64,000 nt of DNA from Lunularia cruciata (lineage: Eukaryota; Streptophyta; Marchantiopsida; Lunulariales; Lunulariaceae). Shown here one piece after another: positions 1 through 13,716 of this stretch. The DNA lies in contig OX419762.1 in NCBI GenBank assembly GCA_948567375.1, positions 35,693,034 through 35,757,033 on the forward strand, written 5' to 3'. Position numbers and translations under genes: made by a program. How positions within the stretch are numbered: the stretch's first letter is position 1; each line of letters opens with the position of its first letter. The notes beneath the pieces were generated by a model. It saw nothing but the letters and a program-made list of their open reading frames with translations. It was not told the DNA's origin and made no database searches.

Positions 1-437
1 CTCTTCTTCTTAATCCGACCGTCATACAATTCCACATGTCGGGTCACATCATTGACTCGATTTATATGTAGAATCGTAGAATCGTCACAAACAATTGTAC
101 CTGGTCTATATTGTAAGGCGAACGCAGCTGCAAATGTCCAGACATTCGGACGAAGTACTCATTGTTCAAATCCCAAGACTTCTAAAAGCAAGTTCGTCTT
201 TGACGATGTCCGGTTCTGGTGAATTGTGATATTAATATGACAGTAGATTGGATCATAATACTATTTGATATTTGGAGGCTATCTGATAATGGCCTAAGTG
301 AATAGAGGATCTTTCACTTGTTTGGCAACAGCCGACAATGTCTCATTCACAAGCTTGCTTGACTTTTTTTCAAGTTTTATGCGATATGATTATGCAAGAA
401 CTTTACTGACGTGACGCCCTGATTCTTTCTTGGACAG
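1..437. other. Probably intron of the kinase gene; no exon recognised
   Basis: This stretch lies upstream of the first kinase exon I can recognise. A pyrimidine-rich tract followed by TTGGACAG at 430-437 looks like a splice acceptor, so the region is most likely intronic. Earlier kinase exons, which in this family encode an N-terminal EDR1-type domain, should lie beyond the left edge. I see no convincing exon within 1-437. Confidence 0.4.
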
Positions 438-3400
438 GACCAATCACTCGCCAGATGTCCGTAGACCTAGGAAACGAAGTGTTCCACCTGTCAGCGATGA
501 TGTAGTCAGGTACAAGCTTGTCACCAAAGTTCGTTCAAATGTTCTTGTACGCTTCCCGTACATTGACGTACGTATCTGCTACCTGAAACGGGTTCTGTAT
601 TCCATTGCTCAAATATCTGCTACCTGCAAATGTAATTTTCAAGTATTGTATGAGTTTTGTGTCGCCTCTTGTCTGAAGCCCTGTAGTTGCTACAACGTAT
701 CCAAAGTAGTGGATCGTAGTAGATCTCGTACGGTAACCCATGCACGGAGGGTTTGGTTGAAAGGTGATCTGTCCTATTCTAATCTATCTAGTCTGGCCTT
801 GAACTTCGGTCTGGGTACTCTTGTCTGCGTTTTGTGTATTTTCTCACACGACATTAATAATCGAAGACAACAATTCTCCTCTTCTTCGTACAAGTCTTCG
901 TCGCACTGAACTTTGTAAAGGACGACATTAGTGACTGAAGAAAGAGAGCAAAGCCACTAGTGACCGAAAGCAGTTCTTCAATCTCCATGGGTTGATCCAA
1001 CCGGAGTGCACGTATTGTTTTCAAAATCATCTGTTGCCAAAGTAGCTGATACCAGCTGTCTCAACTATGTTGACATTCCATCGTAAATTGATTGTTGGAC
1101 TTAAGTGTGAGATTCAAGCTCTCAAAATACTGATAGCTTTAATGGTTCGGAATACGAGGTACGTGTCCTTCTTTTGGTGTTTACCTTGTGTCTGGGCATC
1201 CGGAAATTCAATGTGGAAGGTTTGAACATTGTGACAGTTGCGTAAGTAGCGTAAAGGGCTCTTGTGGGCGCTGACAAGGACTATCTGCTTTGCAGCCCAG
1301 AGCATTCTTCCATTATGTTCAACAGAATCCTTCTGGCGGTTACTTTTGAGATTTGGGTAAATTCAGCAAAGTCCCGGAAGGCTGTTGATAATATGAAAAT
1401 CTGCTCACCTTGCATCATGTGTTGCTCTTTCCTGATCTTAGCGAATCCGTCTGCTGGGTCAAAGCTGTCTCACTAGTCTTTCTCCTTGGCGGATTCATCG
1501 TATAGTACAAGCAGCATTTACCATCTGGAAGAGCGATAAATTGTACTAGGATATTGGAGAATTACTCAGGCTAAATAGTTCTGCGATTGACATGCCTGGT
1601 GGTTCAGGGGTAGTGCAGCTCTACAAGCTTAGTTGATGAAGTTTCCAAAGCATTTGGGAGCTCATGCTCTATCTGGACTTCATATTCTTATACATTCTCT
1701 CTTTCAAGGATGTCTTGTTTCGTCGAGGCTATTGGTATCATGGAGGGTTCTCCTTAATCAATATATTTACCCCGGTAAAGAGTTTCTCTTTGGTGCTGAA
1801 AGTTTTGAAACTAGTTTCCCGCACACTGAAGTATTCGGAGATCTCTCCATTATTCTGCATCATTCTAATAAAACAATGTGGCCTGTTATTCCATGCCTGC
1901 TGTCGTATGCTTCACTTGCCAAACATAGCTTCTCCCCGGAACTCTAGAGCTATGACAGAAATTATTACGAAGGATACTGGGCACTTAATCCAGCTACCAT
2001 GTCATATGCTTTTCATAGACTTCAATAAAAGGTTGGCTACTTCCGTTCACAGGTTAGTCTAATCTATGACGCATGCTGTCATTGTGCATGTCAAGGATTG
2101 ACAATATGTCGGTGCTTGCACTCTGCTCGGTTTTCTTCACTAACTGATTTGAACGATTGTCAGGCTAGGTCTACCATGGAACGAAAGTTCTTTGTTTTTG
2201 TGAAATGCTGTTACGTACTGGGTATATCTAATTGTCAGTTTGATGCTTTGAAGGCGCAAAGTGTCGGTCATGATAGATGGGCATTGATTTATCAGCAGTT
2301 GTCCTTATCATTTATTCTTCACGTTACTGCAACACGAACCAACAGAGTGGCAGTCATGGCATAACATGCTAATCGAGTCAATGGTCAAGCCCTAGTGAGT
2401 GAAATGTTAGTGGAGTCTGAGGTTGAGCGCACCATTACACACTGCGAATTACGTCACGGTCGCGGATCATCTGCAAGCTCGATTAACATAAGTCCACATG
2501 TTTTTGGTTTTGAAGGGTGGTACGTGAGATGAATGAAAAGCTCAAGCAGGAACGCTATCGATCTAGAGCATCAACAGAGCAACAAAGCAAATGCAATATT
2601 GACGATTGTCCTTATGGAGAACAAAGAAGTGAATGCCAAGAGGTACTTACTCAGCACATGGAGTGCTCGTGCTAGTTTTGGGCCTTATTAAGAGCACGTG
2701 AGGTAGCAATCTCCTCTTTTGAAGTCTAAAATCTCCAACGAGTCTGTAATCTTCGATCCATACTTTGGTTGGACTCTCCATTGTAGATAGTCCCATATTT
2801 AGGAATCTCTTTCATCCTGGAGTACGTGGTGCCACCGAGGATTAAGAAGTCGAGCGGATCAGTCTAAGCCAAGTACCTTAACCAGTTCTCCTGGGGAAAC
2901 AAAGCTGTTTTATTGTCCGTTTTGTTTTATTTCTGAAACCAAATTGGATGGCAGGGGTCTACTCCGGGAGAAATGTTACACCTGAGGACAGCAAGCGATC
3001 CTACTTCGCTGCAAAGTACACAGGGACCATTCGTAGTAAATGATCAACGTACAAATGTTCATGATGAGAAGGCGAATTGTGTTGAAAAGAAGAAGTCTTT
3101 GGGAAGTTGGAATTCTTTCTCAGAGAAGGAATCCTGCGCTGAATCCTCGAATCATACTCTAGATTTAAAGACGCCTGCTTGGCTCAATTGTCCTCTTATG
3201 CCTTTTCCCGAGTGGCACATTGACTTCAAGGAGCTGAACATCGGTGTCCGAGTTGGAATTGGTGAGCCCATGTATTTACCATTGTGGCCAGAAGGTGTTT
3301 TAGCCGGTAACTGGCATAATCCAGTTAATAACTTTGGCGATTTCTGTTAAAACAAATATCTTAAGTAGTATCTTTCTTTTGAGCTAATTTCTCAATTCTT

Positions 3401-5234
3401 TTCGTATAGGATCCTTTGGAGAGGTATTCCGTGGCATCTGGAGGGGCACGGAGGTAGCTATTAAGGTGATGCTTGAACAGGACTTGACAGAAGAGAATAC
3501 TGCGGATTTCTACAATGAGATTTCTCTCTTAAGGTGAAGCCACGCGCCTTCCTATCTAACGTGGCATATAATCTAACCCAATTAATGTGATTATGTACGT
3601 CAGTATTTATTGATAGGAGTAACTTGTGTGTTGCGGATCTGGTTAAGTAGAAACTAATCTCTCAGAAGATCATCGAGAAACAGTGCTTAGTAGACTCTCA
3701 TCGATTGGATGCTGATACTGTTTTACATGTGGCACATTGTTTCTCACAGCCGGCTCCGTCACCCTAATGGTAATACCACTCTGACCTTGTTCACTCCATC
3801 TGGCAGTCCAGATTTATACCATCTCGTGGGATGTTCTCGTTTTGAGTAGTTATCATGAGCTCCAGATATCTTGGCTTTTACGGTCTGATTATTACGACCA
3901 CTGGTTGGTTGCGTTATTTCCTTCGATTTAGTTCGTGCTCATCTGGAACTAGCCACTTTCTGACCTCATCAAGTTGTTGACATGAGGAAGGCTGATGGTT
4001 GATGAACGGCTTTTTATTTCTTATGGACCTTTTAGACAAAGTGGTCCGTTGTCATTCGTTCTTTGGAAGATAAAGTTGAGGACATCTTTTGAAAGTAATT
4101 CAAATCTCCTCACGAGGAGAAACTAGTGGATATCCGTGGCTAAATATGTTCAACTTCTTTTGAAATAATCTACAGTTATACTTTTCATGGGAGCATGCAC
4201 CACACCTCCTCATTTGTCAATGGTGACCGAGTACATGCATATGGGTTCCCTGTACAGCCTTGTCCATACAACTGGCCAGGGTAAGAAGCTAAGCTATCGG
4301 CGACGATTGAAGATGCTTCGGGATATTTGCAGGTTCAAACCATGCTCCTTGATCATCTGTTTCGGTCATTTTGATTGGTGAAACCTTTCTGCAACTAAGA
4401 TATGTTCTAAATGAGTGTTTGCAACCTTAACCTCCAGGTAAGGTCAGGCATACTTGCATCTTGCTAAAGAGAATGATGATATGCCTCTATAATAGGTATA
4501 CTGGATGTACCGTGTTCAAGCGTGTTCTAACGAACGGGTTCCATATTCATACGCTCATATATTATTCTGAATGTGCAGGGGAATGATGTCAATTCAACGA
4601 ATGAATATTGTGCACCGTGATCTGAAGAGTGCGAACTGCTTAGTGGACAAGCATTGGTCCGTCAAAATATGTGACTTCGGTTTATCTCGCCTTACGTCTG
4701 AACCAGTGCAAGACAGCGCCGCAGCTGGTACTCCAGAGTGGATGGCTCCGGAGCTGTTGCGTAATGAGCCTGTGACAGACAAGTGCGATGTCTTTAGCCT
4801 TGGTGTGATTATGTGGGAGCTGTGTACCCTAAAGCGGCCCTGGAAAGGTGTTCAGCCCATGCAAGTAGGTTCACTACCCCTCTGAGATGCGTCGGTCTTT
4901 TTTCTGCACAGTCGTTGTTTTGAGGAACAGAGATTGCTTACGGCAGCGAAGCTGGTTCTTCAAATCTTGTTAGGATCACTAACTGTATCCAGGCTGTGTT
5001 CTTCTCTTCTGGACAATGGAGCTTGAACACAGGAGCTAATCATGTTCTCTGATTGTCAAATGATATGGTGTAAAGGTGGCGTATAGAGTTGCTCACTCTC
5101 AGGCCAGGCTTGAGATACCGGACGGACTCTTAGGGAAGTTGATAGCGGATTGCTGGGCTGAAAGTCCGTCAGCTAGACCAAGCTATGATGAGATTCTTAC
5201 TCGTCTGCGCGAGTGTGAGTTTCTGCAAAGTTGA
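438..5234 (+). CDS. Raf-like MAP kinase kinase kinase (plant RAF13/RAF14 type), 3' part
   Basis: A Ser/Thr protein kinase of the plant Raf-like MAPKKK family, expected to act in cytosolic stress or hormone signalling. Exons read by hand: 438-509, 2516-2642, 2955-3261, 3410-3533, 3750-3769, 4176-4332, 4579-4864 and 5076-5234. All junctions are in phase and give 416 aa, ending at TGA 5232-5234. A basic linker ([10 protein letters not shown]) leads into [16 protein letters not shown], which matches the pre-kinase linker I remember for Arabidopsis At2g31010/At3g58640. The kinase domain has a glycine loop (GIGSFGEVF), VAIK lysine, catalytic [20 protein letters not shown] and a C-terminal ADCW/RP block, and ends in LRECEFLQS, all as in that family. 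It therefore looks catalytically intact. The 5' exons are outside the window, and intron 1 is long (2006 bp). The acceptor before 5076 is AAG rather than CAG or TAG. Family assignment is firm; orthology to one Arabidopsis member is inference. Confidence 0.9.
510..2515 (+). other. Long intron 1 of the kinase gene
   Basis: A 2006-bp interval between an in-phase donor (CAG|GTACAA) and acceptor (GAAG|GG). Several open frames of 60-130 codons occur here (for example 1633-1947 and 1664-2062), but none resembles a known protein, and the flanking exons join in frame across it. I see no transposon signature. Confidence 0.6.
3750..3769 (+). other. 20-nt microexon of the kinase gene
   Basis: The exon CCGGCTCCGTCACCCTAATG is flanked by CACAG and GTAATA. 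It restores the invariant kinase segment S-RLRHPN-V between the EISLL and ILFMGAC exons, in phases 2 and 1. Without it the alphaC-beta4 region would be missing and the frame lost. It belongs to the 438-5234 gene. Confidence 0.85.
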
Positions 5235-6980
5235 TAGTAAGCAGAATGCACATTTCGTCGTCCACCGACTCCTATACTTCTGTTGCGAAACTCAACAAGG
5301 AAATTCCTCTACACATTGTACCATAGATGTAGTTTTACTTTTGGTAAAACGTTTAGTTTCACTTCACGGTTGGTATGGTTACTCACTACCATGTCTCCAT
5401 ATGAAGCATTCATGAGAGAACATATTACCTCAAGATTAGGTAGAGTTCAACAACATTGTCACAACCACTTTCCTAGTCCATATCCTGCAATAAGATAGAC
5501 TGTACAGCTTTTTGAACTGGTGAACAATCGATGAGCACATATGAAAGCAGATATGTCAGTGCGCATCGTGGCCGATCACTTTCACAGGTTTTATGGACTG
5601 ACCTGTTCAGGTTTGAACAATCAGGTCTAAACATATTGTGAGCCTGCTTTAAGGATGCCAATACCATTCAATCAAGACACGCGACGTCTTTGTAAATTGA
5701 TGAGCATGCTTGTAGGGTATTTTTATAGAAATCGAGTTTTGCAGGTCAGCTATTTCACATTTATTTTCCATCGAAGTACAACCAGAGATGAGATTCGTCA
5801 GCAGACCTCTGAAGAGGGCCATATGAACAATGTAGCTGGAAGTATTAGCGGGAGCATTCAGTTCAGTCTGATTATATAAGTGCCGAGCTGATGACGATTT
5901 TCTTAGCAATTTGAGATTCTACGTGGATTCTAGATCGTTGATTCGTGGTTGTTGATATATATATATATATACATATATATTTGTATAATTTCCTTCAATT
6001 TTTGTTCCACAAGTGGAACTCGTTTAATGATAGAGTTTCCTGGTAAGGGCGTTATATTTCATGATTCTATCAGTGAGACTGCGCATCTCTGCTTGTCGCA
6101 TTCTTCTGATGCATATGTTAATATTCTTGAGTAACGCTACTTTCCAAAGAAATCGAGATTTGTATTCTTGTAAGAGTTCACCAGGCCCTGCCTAGTCGCA
6201 GCTTTGTCCACTTGAGGTACACATCGAATAGAGACATGTGGTAGACACTGACCATCAGAACCAACTGAATTCCTGGCCGGCGTCGAAGGAATTGCTATGA
6301 ATCGTGATCCAAGCCCTGGAGGTTATAAGGACGTCTGAAATGGGGATCGGGTGGGAGGGAGCTTACGAGTTGCATGTCTGAAGTTCCGGTGGATTGGAGA
6401 AGTGGCGTGTAAGTGGTATCTACACAATTCAGGCTATGCTCGAAAAGGTGAATGGCCAAGTAGGCAGAATGTAAAAGCCAATAGCCAGAGAACAATCAAT
6501 GTACATCGGAAGTTTGGTCAATCGGGCTCCCCGGTCTGCAGACTGTTCCGACACCATAAGTAGACTTGGACGTTTGAAGCCTTGGATGTTCCTGAAGTAG
6601 AGCAGAGAGCAACTCAACATAGATCTGCTGGAAAGCGGCGTCATGAACTGACGTATCTGAGCACAGAAGCAGAAAAGACAAAACAATCTACCTGTTTCCC
6701 TCCAGGAGCTCTTGATTCGTACGGTGCTGCCCTTCGCAAGGAGAAGTCTGAATCCTCAAATGCAATAAAGTTTTCCTTCGTTAAGATTCAAAGATTTTGC
6801 TTACTACACGCGAAACTTTTTCATAGGTGATGGTCAACGAGAACCTATAATAGGAGACAGACAAACTCGAAAGACCGCTATTTCTATTAAAACCCTATTG
6901 AGTCAGAAATGCTATCCTGCGAGTCTTAAACCCCGTTTTAGGGTGCTCCAGATTAGAAGATGTCGTCCACTTGTACCGAA
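5235..6980. other. Kinase 3' flank and intergenic DNA; no gene seen
   Basis: The first few hundred bases are probably the kinase 3' UTR. A short (TA)n run lies at 5954-5980. Open frames on both strands overlap one another (for example 6295-6830), have non-coding composition and match no family I know. Confidence 0.5.
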
Positions 6981-6985
6981 AGGCG

Positions 6986-7125
6986 ACCGACCGCGTAGTA
7001 TAACAAGAAGGATGGGAAGACCCCATCCAGCCGTCCACATGTTGGTGACATACTTCTCTGAAAGGGTGACACGTAGAGTATGACAAGAAAGATGGAAAGA
7101 CCCAACTGAAACCGGACAAGGACAC
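6986..7125 (-). repeat. Two tandem copies of a short dispersed repeat (minus orientation)
   Basis: The minus-strand reading of 6986-7030 has the core GGGGTCTTCCCATCCTTC followed by TTGTTATACTACGCGGTCG. A more diverged copy follows at about 7066-7125 with TTGTCCGGTTTCAGTTGGG. The same core recurs at 14082-14129, 16085-16134, 18349-18395 and 35803-35845. No open reading frame is attached. Confidence 0.7.
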
Positions 7126-8056
7126 AAGAGGAAAAGAGAAAAGGCACCCACAAGAGGAAAAGTGGGTCTTCTCTGAAACTATACAAGTGAGAGATGATAC
7201 ATCACGAGAAGATTCTGATATGATTCCAGTTGGAGTTCTCTTTGCAGATTATTTATACCGTCGGGAAGAGATCTGAATAAGATCTTTTTATGTGAGAATA
7301 ATATTTATCTTCACGTTGTCTAGTACAATGAATCACATCCTATTTGCTTAGGCATCTCTTCCAAGAAACGAAATCATATTACGTTATCTAAACCAGACAA
7401 GTACCACAGGAGAGGAGGCGAAATTTGCACTCCCAACTGGAAAATACGAAAGGAAGCTTAAGATAGGAAAATTGATCCCCTTTGAGGTCGGCCTTCATTC
7501 TTTACTTAGATCGTCAATGTAAAAAGAAGATCTCTACTGAAAGCATAAAACCATTTACAGGAAGAACATTAAGGCAAAGTACACGATGTACTACCTTAAT
7601 GATGGACATGATGTCAAACATGTTGGACAAGGACAGTTGAATAGTTTCTTTTAATTTGCTGAAAATTGCAGGATGGGATGTATAAATTGAGAATAAATCA
7701 ATATACAGGAAAGTTGAGATCGAGTGAGCTTCCAAAATGGATCCCGGTTTCTGTAAAATCCACACGTAATTACAACAGGAGAGTGCTTTTTGTTCATCTG
7801 ATAAAAATGACTCGCAGTTTCTGTCATAAAAGTCTCAAACTCAAAGCATAACATTCATAGACAATGTACCTTACACTTTTCTTACGTGTATACTGAGGGG
7901 TGACAGCTACCTTGTATTATGACAGATTTCACTGCATGTGGATCGAACTGACAGATATCCATGTTACCATTCATGAGAGAAGGTGTTTGAAGTAACTCGA
8001 TTGGGCATCTCATACAATTCATAGTATTACCAGAAGATGAAGTCCAGTGAAGAAGT

Positions 8057-8088
8057 GTCCACTCTCTCGAGTAGAGTAGAGAGTGGAC
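8057..8088. repeat. Perfect 11-bp inverted repeat with a 10-nt loop
   Basis: GTCCACTCTCT at 8057-8067 is complementary to AGAGAGTGGAC at 8078-8088, with CGAGTAGAGT between. There is no T-run, promoter or gene beside it to give it a role. Confidence 0.7.
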
Positions 8089-11000
8089 CCAGCCAAACAT
8101 GGATCAATCCACGAACTGATAAAGTGGCAGTCTGATGAGATGAGTTTAGCAAGTATCGGTTTTAGAATATAATTATGTGAAGGTCTTAACCAGTAAAATC
8201 GCTTTTCACGCTCTCCGAGATTTTGAGATAACCCCGTCATTGATAGCAGGGACGCACACACAACTGAGTTCTGAATTGATCCCATCTTATGTTACTGCAT
8301 GCATAACATGAGCACCCAAATGGATATCGGTAATCCCAGAAGTAATGCCATCGTCTCCAAACTCAACGTTTGGAGCTTAACGGGTGTTGGTCGCTGGGTT
8401 GATTCTACAGTGCTTCGGTACCTTCTCTGTCGTGGGTGGGTAAGAGGGAGGCAGACACAAAACAACGCTTGTGCTTGGATTGTTCTATGATTGTGATACG
8501 AAGCGTTTTAACTTTGGTACTATGCAAGCGAAGTGAAAAAAGATTCTGTTCCCAACAGGATATAAGCAATCGGTGGTAAGCATCAAATGCTGGTCTCCAT
8601 AACTGCCAGTGGCGTGTGAGTGTTGGTTTTCTCGAAATGAACTGTAGTGTTCTGACTGCAAGGATTCGTGTAAGGCTGTACAGTTTGATGCTGTTATTGA
8701 AGGCGAAAGTTGCCGTCTGATTTCTCGTACTGATGGAGAGTTCTTAGAAGAGAATCAATTTGCTCATTTGGATAGCTTTCACTGGAGTCTCTGACCATGA
8801 AAACGTTTCCAGATCGCAACCGATATAACATGGAGAATGGTGAGTTTCTCCCATGCTCCACTCAGTCTTGCAGCTCACATTTATTTCATCCTACATAAAT
8901 TTCAGCTATCAGAGCTTATATCCAAGGGCCAAATATGCATGAACAGGTTCTCGATTCCATTTACTCGAGTTTTGGGATTCTCGACTTGTCATTTCGAAAC
9001 ATACGGAATGTGACGGTCTAGATTGCTCCATATTATCATCTAGCAAATGCAAGGTCCACAATAAGGGTCCCTTCATCCACCTCCAGCGAAGGCATGCTAG
9101 AACCAGCTGTGCTGGATCAATCAATCCTAGGTGCGAAGGACTCTATTGGGTAGTGCTCGTTGCTGAAATCCTGTAAGCGTCGCAATAGCAACAAAGAATG
9201 AACAAACTCACAGAGAGAGAACTTGATCTGCTTACTTCATTTCAGAGATTCCTCTCATCTGTGTGACAGAAGTGATAATTAGTCATCAAATAAGAGCAGT
9301 TCAAAAGTTAAGAGATCTCATCACATGAAAATATTTCTGTACATGAGTAATTGATTTCCCAGTTTTCCTCAAATGTATGAACCAGAATTATCTCTTTCCT
9401 TTTTCTTTTGGAGTGTAAATGCTAAACACTGGACAGAAACACGAGAGAAGATTCTTTGACAGATGAGTTAAAAAGGTGATATTATATAAACCTCAACTTT
9501 CTCTTCAACCAAAGCAATAACTACAAGCTTTTGTGTTTCACACATGTTGAGAAATCTCTATAATCACCGCATCTTTGCTGATAAGCAAAAATAGCCTCAT
9601 AACCAGAAAACAGAAAATACCGAAGCTTCCATTAAGGCGAAAATACACAAGTCCCAAAGATGCACCATAGAAGAGAAAGTCCATTTTGTCACTCCTAATA
9701 TCCAAAGTCTTTGTTGAAGACCCAGTTCTTTAAGATTCACCTTCAAGTTCAACTTTATTTTATACTTTTCCATAGTTTCTAGGGTTGGTTTCTTAGAGCT
9801 TTGATCTCTATGTCTGCGTGCCCTTATCGTAGAGTTTCGGTTCTTATTTTCTCTTTGCGCCTTTTGATGCGCGCTTGTATTCCATGTATACTTTTCCTTC
9901 GGGTATTTTATTGGGCCTGTTGGCCAGTTCTACCTTCAAGTAAGTCTTCCTCCAATAGGCAATTAGTGCCGAGATTTGAAGTTGGGACTTGAGATGTGAA
10001 AGTAAAGAATAGGCACAGAAATAGATAGCGTAGAGCAAAGATGAGTCTAGCGCCAAAGAAGTTATTAGAAGAAAAATTGACTGGACATAATAATGATGTT
10101 GTAATCTAGAGCCATGCATTTCGTCTATCTGCCAAATTCAAAGATGAAGAATGTTGGACATCTACAACTTATAAATATAACATCGGTGAGTCAGAACATG
10201 AGAATCTTGGAGCATGTGGATGGAAGCCTTACTTAATTGCATTCCGTGATTAGAATATTTAGTATTAAGATTTATTCTATTCTGGTGAAGAGAATCTGGT
10301 AGCATTTAGTAGATTCTTAGCATGCAGCAGTGGCAAATTTACAAGACAAATAGTACTTTCGTCTCTTAAAATGTGCGAGAAAGGCTAAGTTTATTATATG
10401 GAGTATTGTTGGATGTTAAGAAGCTCTTGGTCGATTTGTGCATCCATGACAAGTACATATAATAAGGTCAGTGTGAATTTAGTTTGCTCCATTTGAGGAA
10501 CATTATTTACGGGACTTAATTTTCTAAATATAATTTAAAGCATCCCTGGACATATCACATCTTGAATGAATATCTGTACCTTCTCTTCTAGTTGATTAAC
10601 ATAAGCACAGGTTCAATAGTGAAGTAAGAAAAAAATTTCATATAGGTAAAAGAACAGCTTAGAAACCATATAGAAAATTTCTATCCATTTTAAAATTTAA
10701 ACAGCTTGCAAAATATAGAATTCAAAGAAAAGTAATTTTCGAGTAATATTTTGACATACCTATTGACAGATGATTACTGGAAATCCAAACGAATATTCTA
10801 GGAACCAATAATATATCATCTTATTCTTATACTCATAGCAAAAATACCTTAATTGTGCCCATAATTTTTTATTCAAAAATTAAATTTAAATTCATCAAAA
10901 TAAAGTCTGATCTGTCCACTAATTTCTTAATACTTTGCATTCTCCGGAGAAATTTTCACCCCCAGTATTTTTAGAAAAAGTCAAATCATAAGAAATATAC

Positions 11001-13620
11001 CTTTTCGTCACCCTAGGTTCAAATCATAGGTTATTTTTGTTTTCAATTTTTTCAGATTTCATTTTCATTCACGCGAACTTGTTGGTCACATGAACTTCTG
11101 TAGTTTTGAAGCTATATTTAGACAAGATATTGAGTTTGCTAGGTACACCACAATATGCCCAATAGACTTATGATCTTTGAAAAAGCTGGAACTATACTCA
11201 TCAAAAGACTCGGGTCTAAATATCATCACTCGGTGTAGGATATTCCAGGGAGATAGTAGGTGTCTTGTCTTGCTATAAAGGTAAAGGTGATCTTGTCCGT
11301 TATTGCCTGATTATATCAAAGGCTTGGCACACAAATGGAAGAAAATTGTAGCAAATGGGTTCTAAATCGTCAAACCTGACTTCAATTCTTAATATGAATA
11401 TAGAGTTCTCAAGCTAAGATGCTTTTAAGAATTTGGTTACCTCAGTTCGTTAGGTAAAGTCCAGTTTTATGAATTCGAGGTGGTGGAGAGCATTAGCTTT
11501 AAACATAGACTCTATTGCTCACGAAAGCATCAGATTAAAATAAATCAGTAAATTGGAGAGTTTGTATTTCCAAGTGAGAATTTTCTCTAACAAATTCTCT
11601 TTTCTTTTATTAGAGTTTAACATTGAGACTTCCACTGTCTTCCTTTATTTTTACCATCTCTTTTAAAACAACGCTTACTCGTTCTCTTTCAAATTGCTCT
11701 TCCCTTTTCTTTAATTGTATATATCTTTCTTATTGCCTCTTTCTCCTCTTTATGTTATTAATATCCAAATGTCAAATTATCCAACTTGAAAGTTAAACCT
11801 TGTTGGATGCTGATACTAATTAACCCGAGTAATATAGTTATGTCATGTAAATCCAGCATGAATTAAGAAGGAAGAGCTGGACGGAAAAGAGTCAGTCAAT
11901 TTAGCCTTTTAAGGAATTTTGAAATCACTTTTCCTCATGGAAGTCCTCACACTTCTTTACTTCTGCGAAAGTGTAGGCCCTAAGATTTTTCAGATATTCT
12001 CATAGATTCAATGATAGAAGATTCCATTCCACCTAGGCATTGACAGAGGTTCTGGCAACTTATAGTTCATGATCTCAACTTAGCTATGGCATGTGGATGT
12101 CTAAGAGATTTGTACAACATGCACTAGATTTATTTTTATTAAATTAAGAATATACTTAATAGGTAGTTATGTGATCAAAAAATTTTCTTTTTCTATTAAA
12201 TTGGGAATATCATAAAAGTTACACAGGTATCTGGTCCAAGAGAATGTAGCATGCTATTACGACTGTAGCTATTGAAGCAAATGTTGTTGAAATGTACACC
12301 TTCCTATTTTCTCCAGGTCTATGTTTTGCGGAGTGCATCACCTTTAACCTTTCCATCATGATTTTGATGTGGTACAGGCTATCAAGTAACTTTTTTAATA
12401 TTAGTTCTTCATCGATTCGCAAACTCTATTTCTTACCTCCCATATGTCTTTTGTATGTTTTTTTCCAGGTATTGACTTTTTATTCTGCAATAGTAAAGAA
12501 CCCCAGAGCAAGATTGGTCTATGAACCTTAATCGAAGGAAATATCTTACGTAACTTGTATACATATGAAGGACTTTGTCCGAATAGACTAGATGAGCGAC
12601 GAATTTAATATGTTGTTATTAGCTTTTATCGGAAAGAAGTATCAAGGGTATATATGCTCATCGAATTTAGAAAATTGAGTTAAAACAGCAGAGTATATTA
12701 TAAGTCAAAGATAATAATATACTCAAGACAAGAGTAAAGAAAATTACCCAAGCATTGCGTTTAAAAAGGATAGACTTTTCTCGATAGTCTTTTGCTTCTT
12801 TTACTTTGCAGTCTACAAGGAAAGATGTATGTGAAAGCTCAACTTGGTGAATTGGTTAATCTGCACATGAAAAGCTTGGAATGTGACACTCTAACTCAAT
12901 TTGATTTCATATTATGAATAGGCGTATTAACCATCCTAAATAATACATTTAGGGTTTTTACCATACAGCAAAATATGTTTGTGCTTGGGTTATTGATCAC
13001 CATGGTAACACGTAAAATCACTTGCAATCTAGTTAAGGAATATAGGGACGAGACAACAAAGATTACATGCTTGAGATAGGAGTTACAAGCATAGTTGACT
13101 CGCCGAACCAAATTTCCTCAATCTCTCAAAAAACTCACATCCATATTTATTCATTCTAGTTTTTTTCACAAAAATGAATATATCTTTTATATTTTACCAA
13201 AGATGAGAGTAAAGAGATACTACTCTAGTATGCAGCTAGAACATGGATAATACATAACCATGGTCTACAAGTGGAAAAGGACAAAACGCATTAAGCGAAA
13301 CTATCACTATCCCACGTGACCAAAATGACATGGAGGTCCGATCACAAAACCTTAACATAAAGTTTGACATAAAGTACTATTTCCATCACACTTCTTACTA
13401 TTTTCACCACAACGTTATCAATAAATCGTCTCTAAACTAATCTCAGTGTTGAACTGCATTTAAATGTGATGTAACTATACAAAAACCTTGGCAGAAATAA
13501 TACTTCTCTATGTTAATGTCAAAATCCAAACATAACACTTTTTAACTTAAAAGAAGGACATTTTACGCACCATGGCATAAATTAAAAAAAAAATTGACCG
13601 GCGCTGAAACCGCATGCCAC

Positions 13621-13716
13621 ATTAATATAATAATAGAAACAAAACAAACATATATACATTATACATTAATATAATAATAAAACATATACACTAATATAAT
13701 AATAAAAACAAAACAT
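13621..13716. repeat. AT-rich direct repeats
   Basis: Three imperfect copies of an ATTAATATAATAATA-type unit, each followed by A-rich sequence (AAACAAAACA in the first and third), lie within about 96 bp. This is simple local tandem repetition with no coding content. Confidence 0.65.

Noticed and set aside
430-909. 159-codon frame as a separate gene
   Set aside because: Only its first 80 bases are coding, as a kinase exon ending at the 509/510 donor. The rest is intron, and the frame does not begin with ATG.
1591-1640. Possible tRNA A-box (TGGTTCAGGGG)
   Set aside because: There is no B-box, no acceptor stem and no cloverleaf.
1633-2062. Two overlapping frames of 104 and 132 codons
   Set aside because: They lie inside kinase intron 1, overlap in different frames, and match no family.
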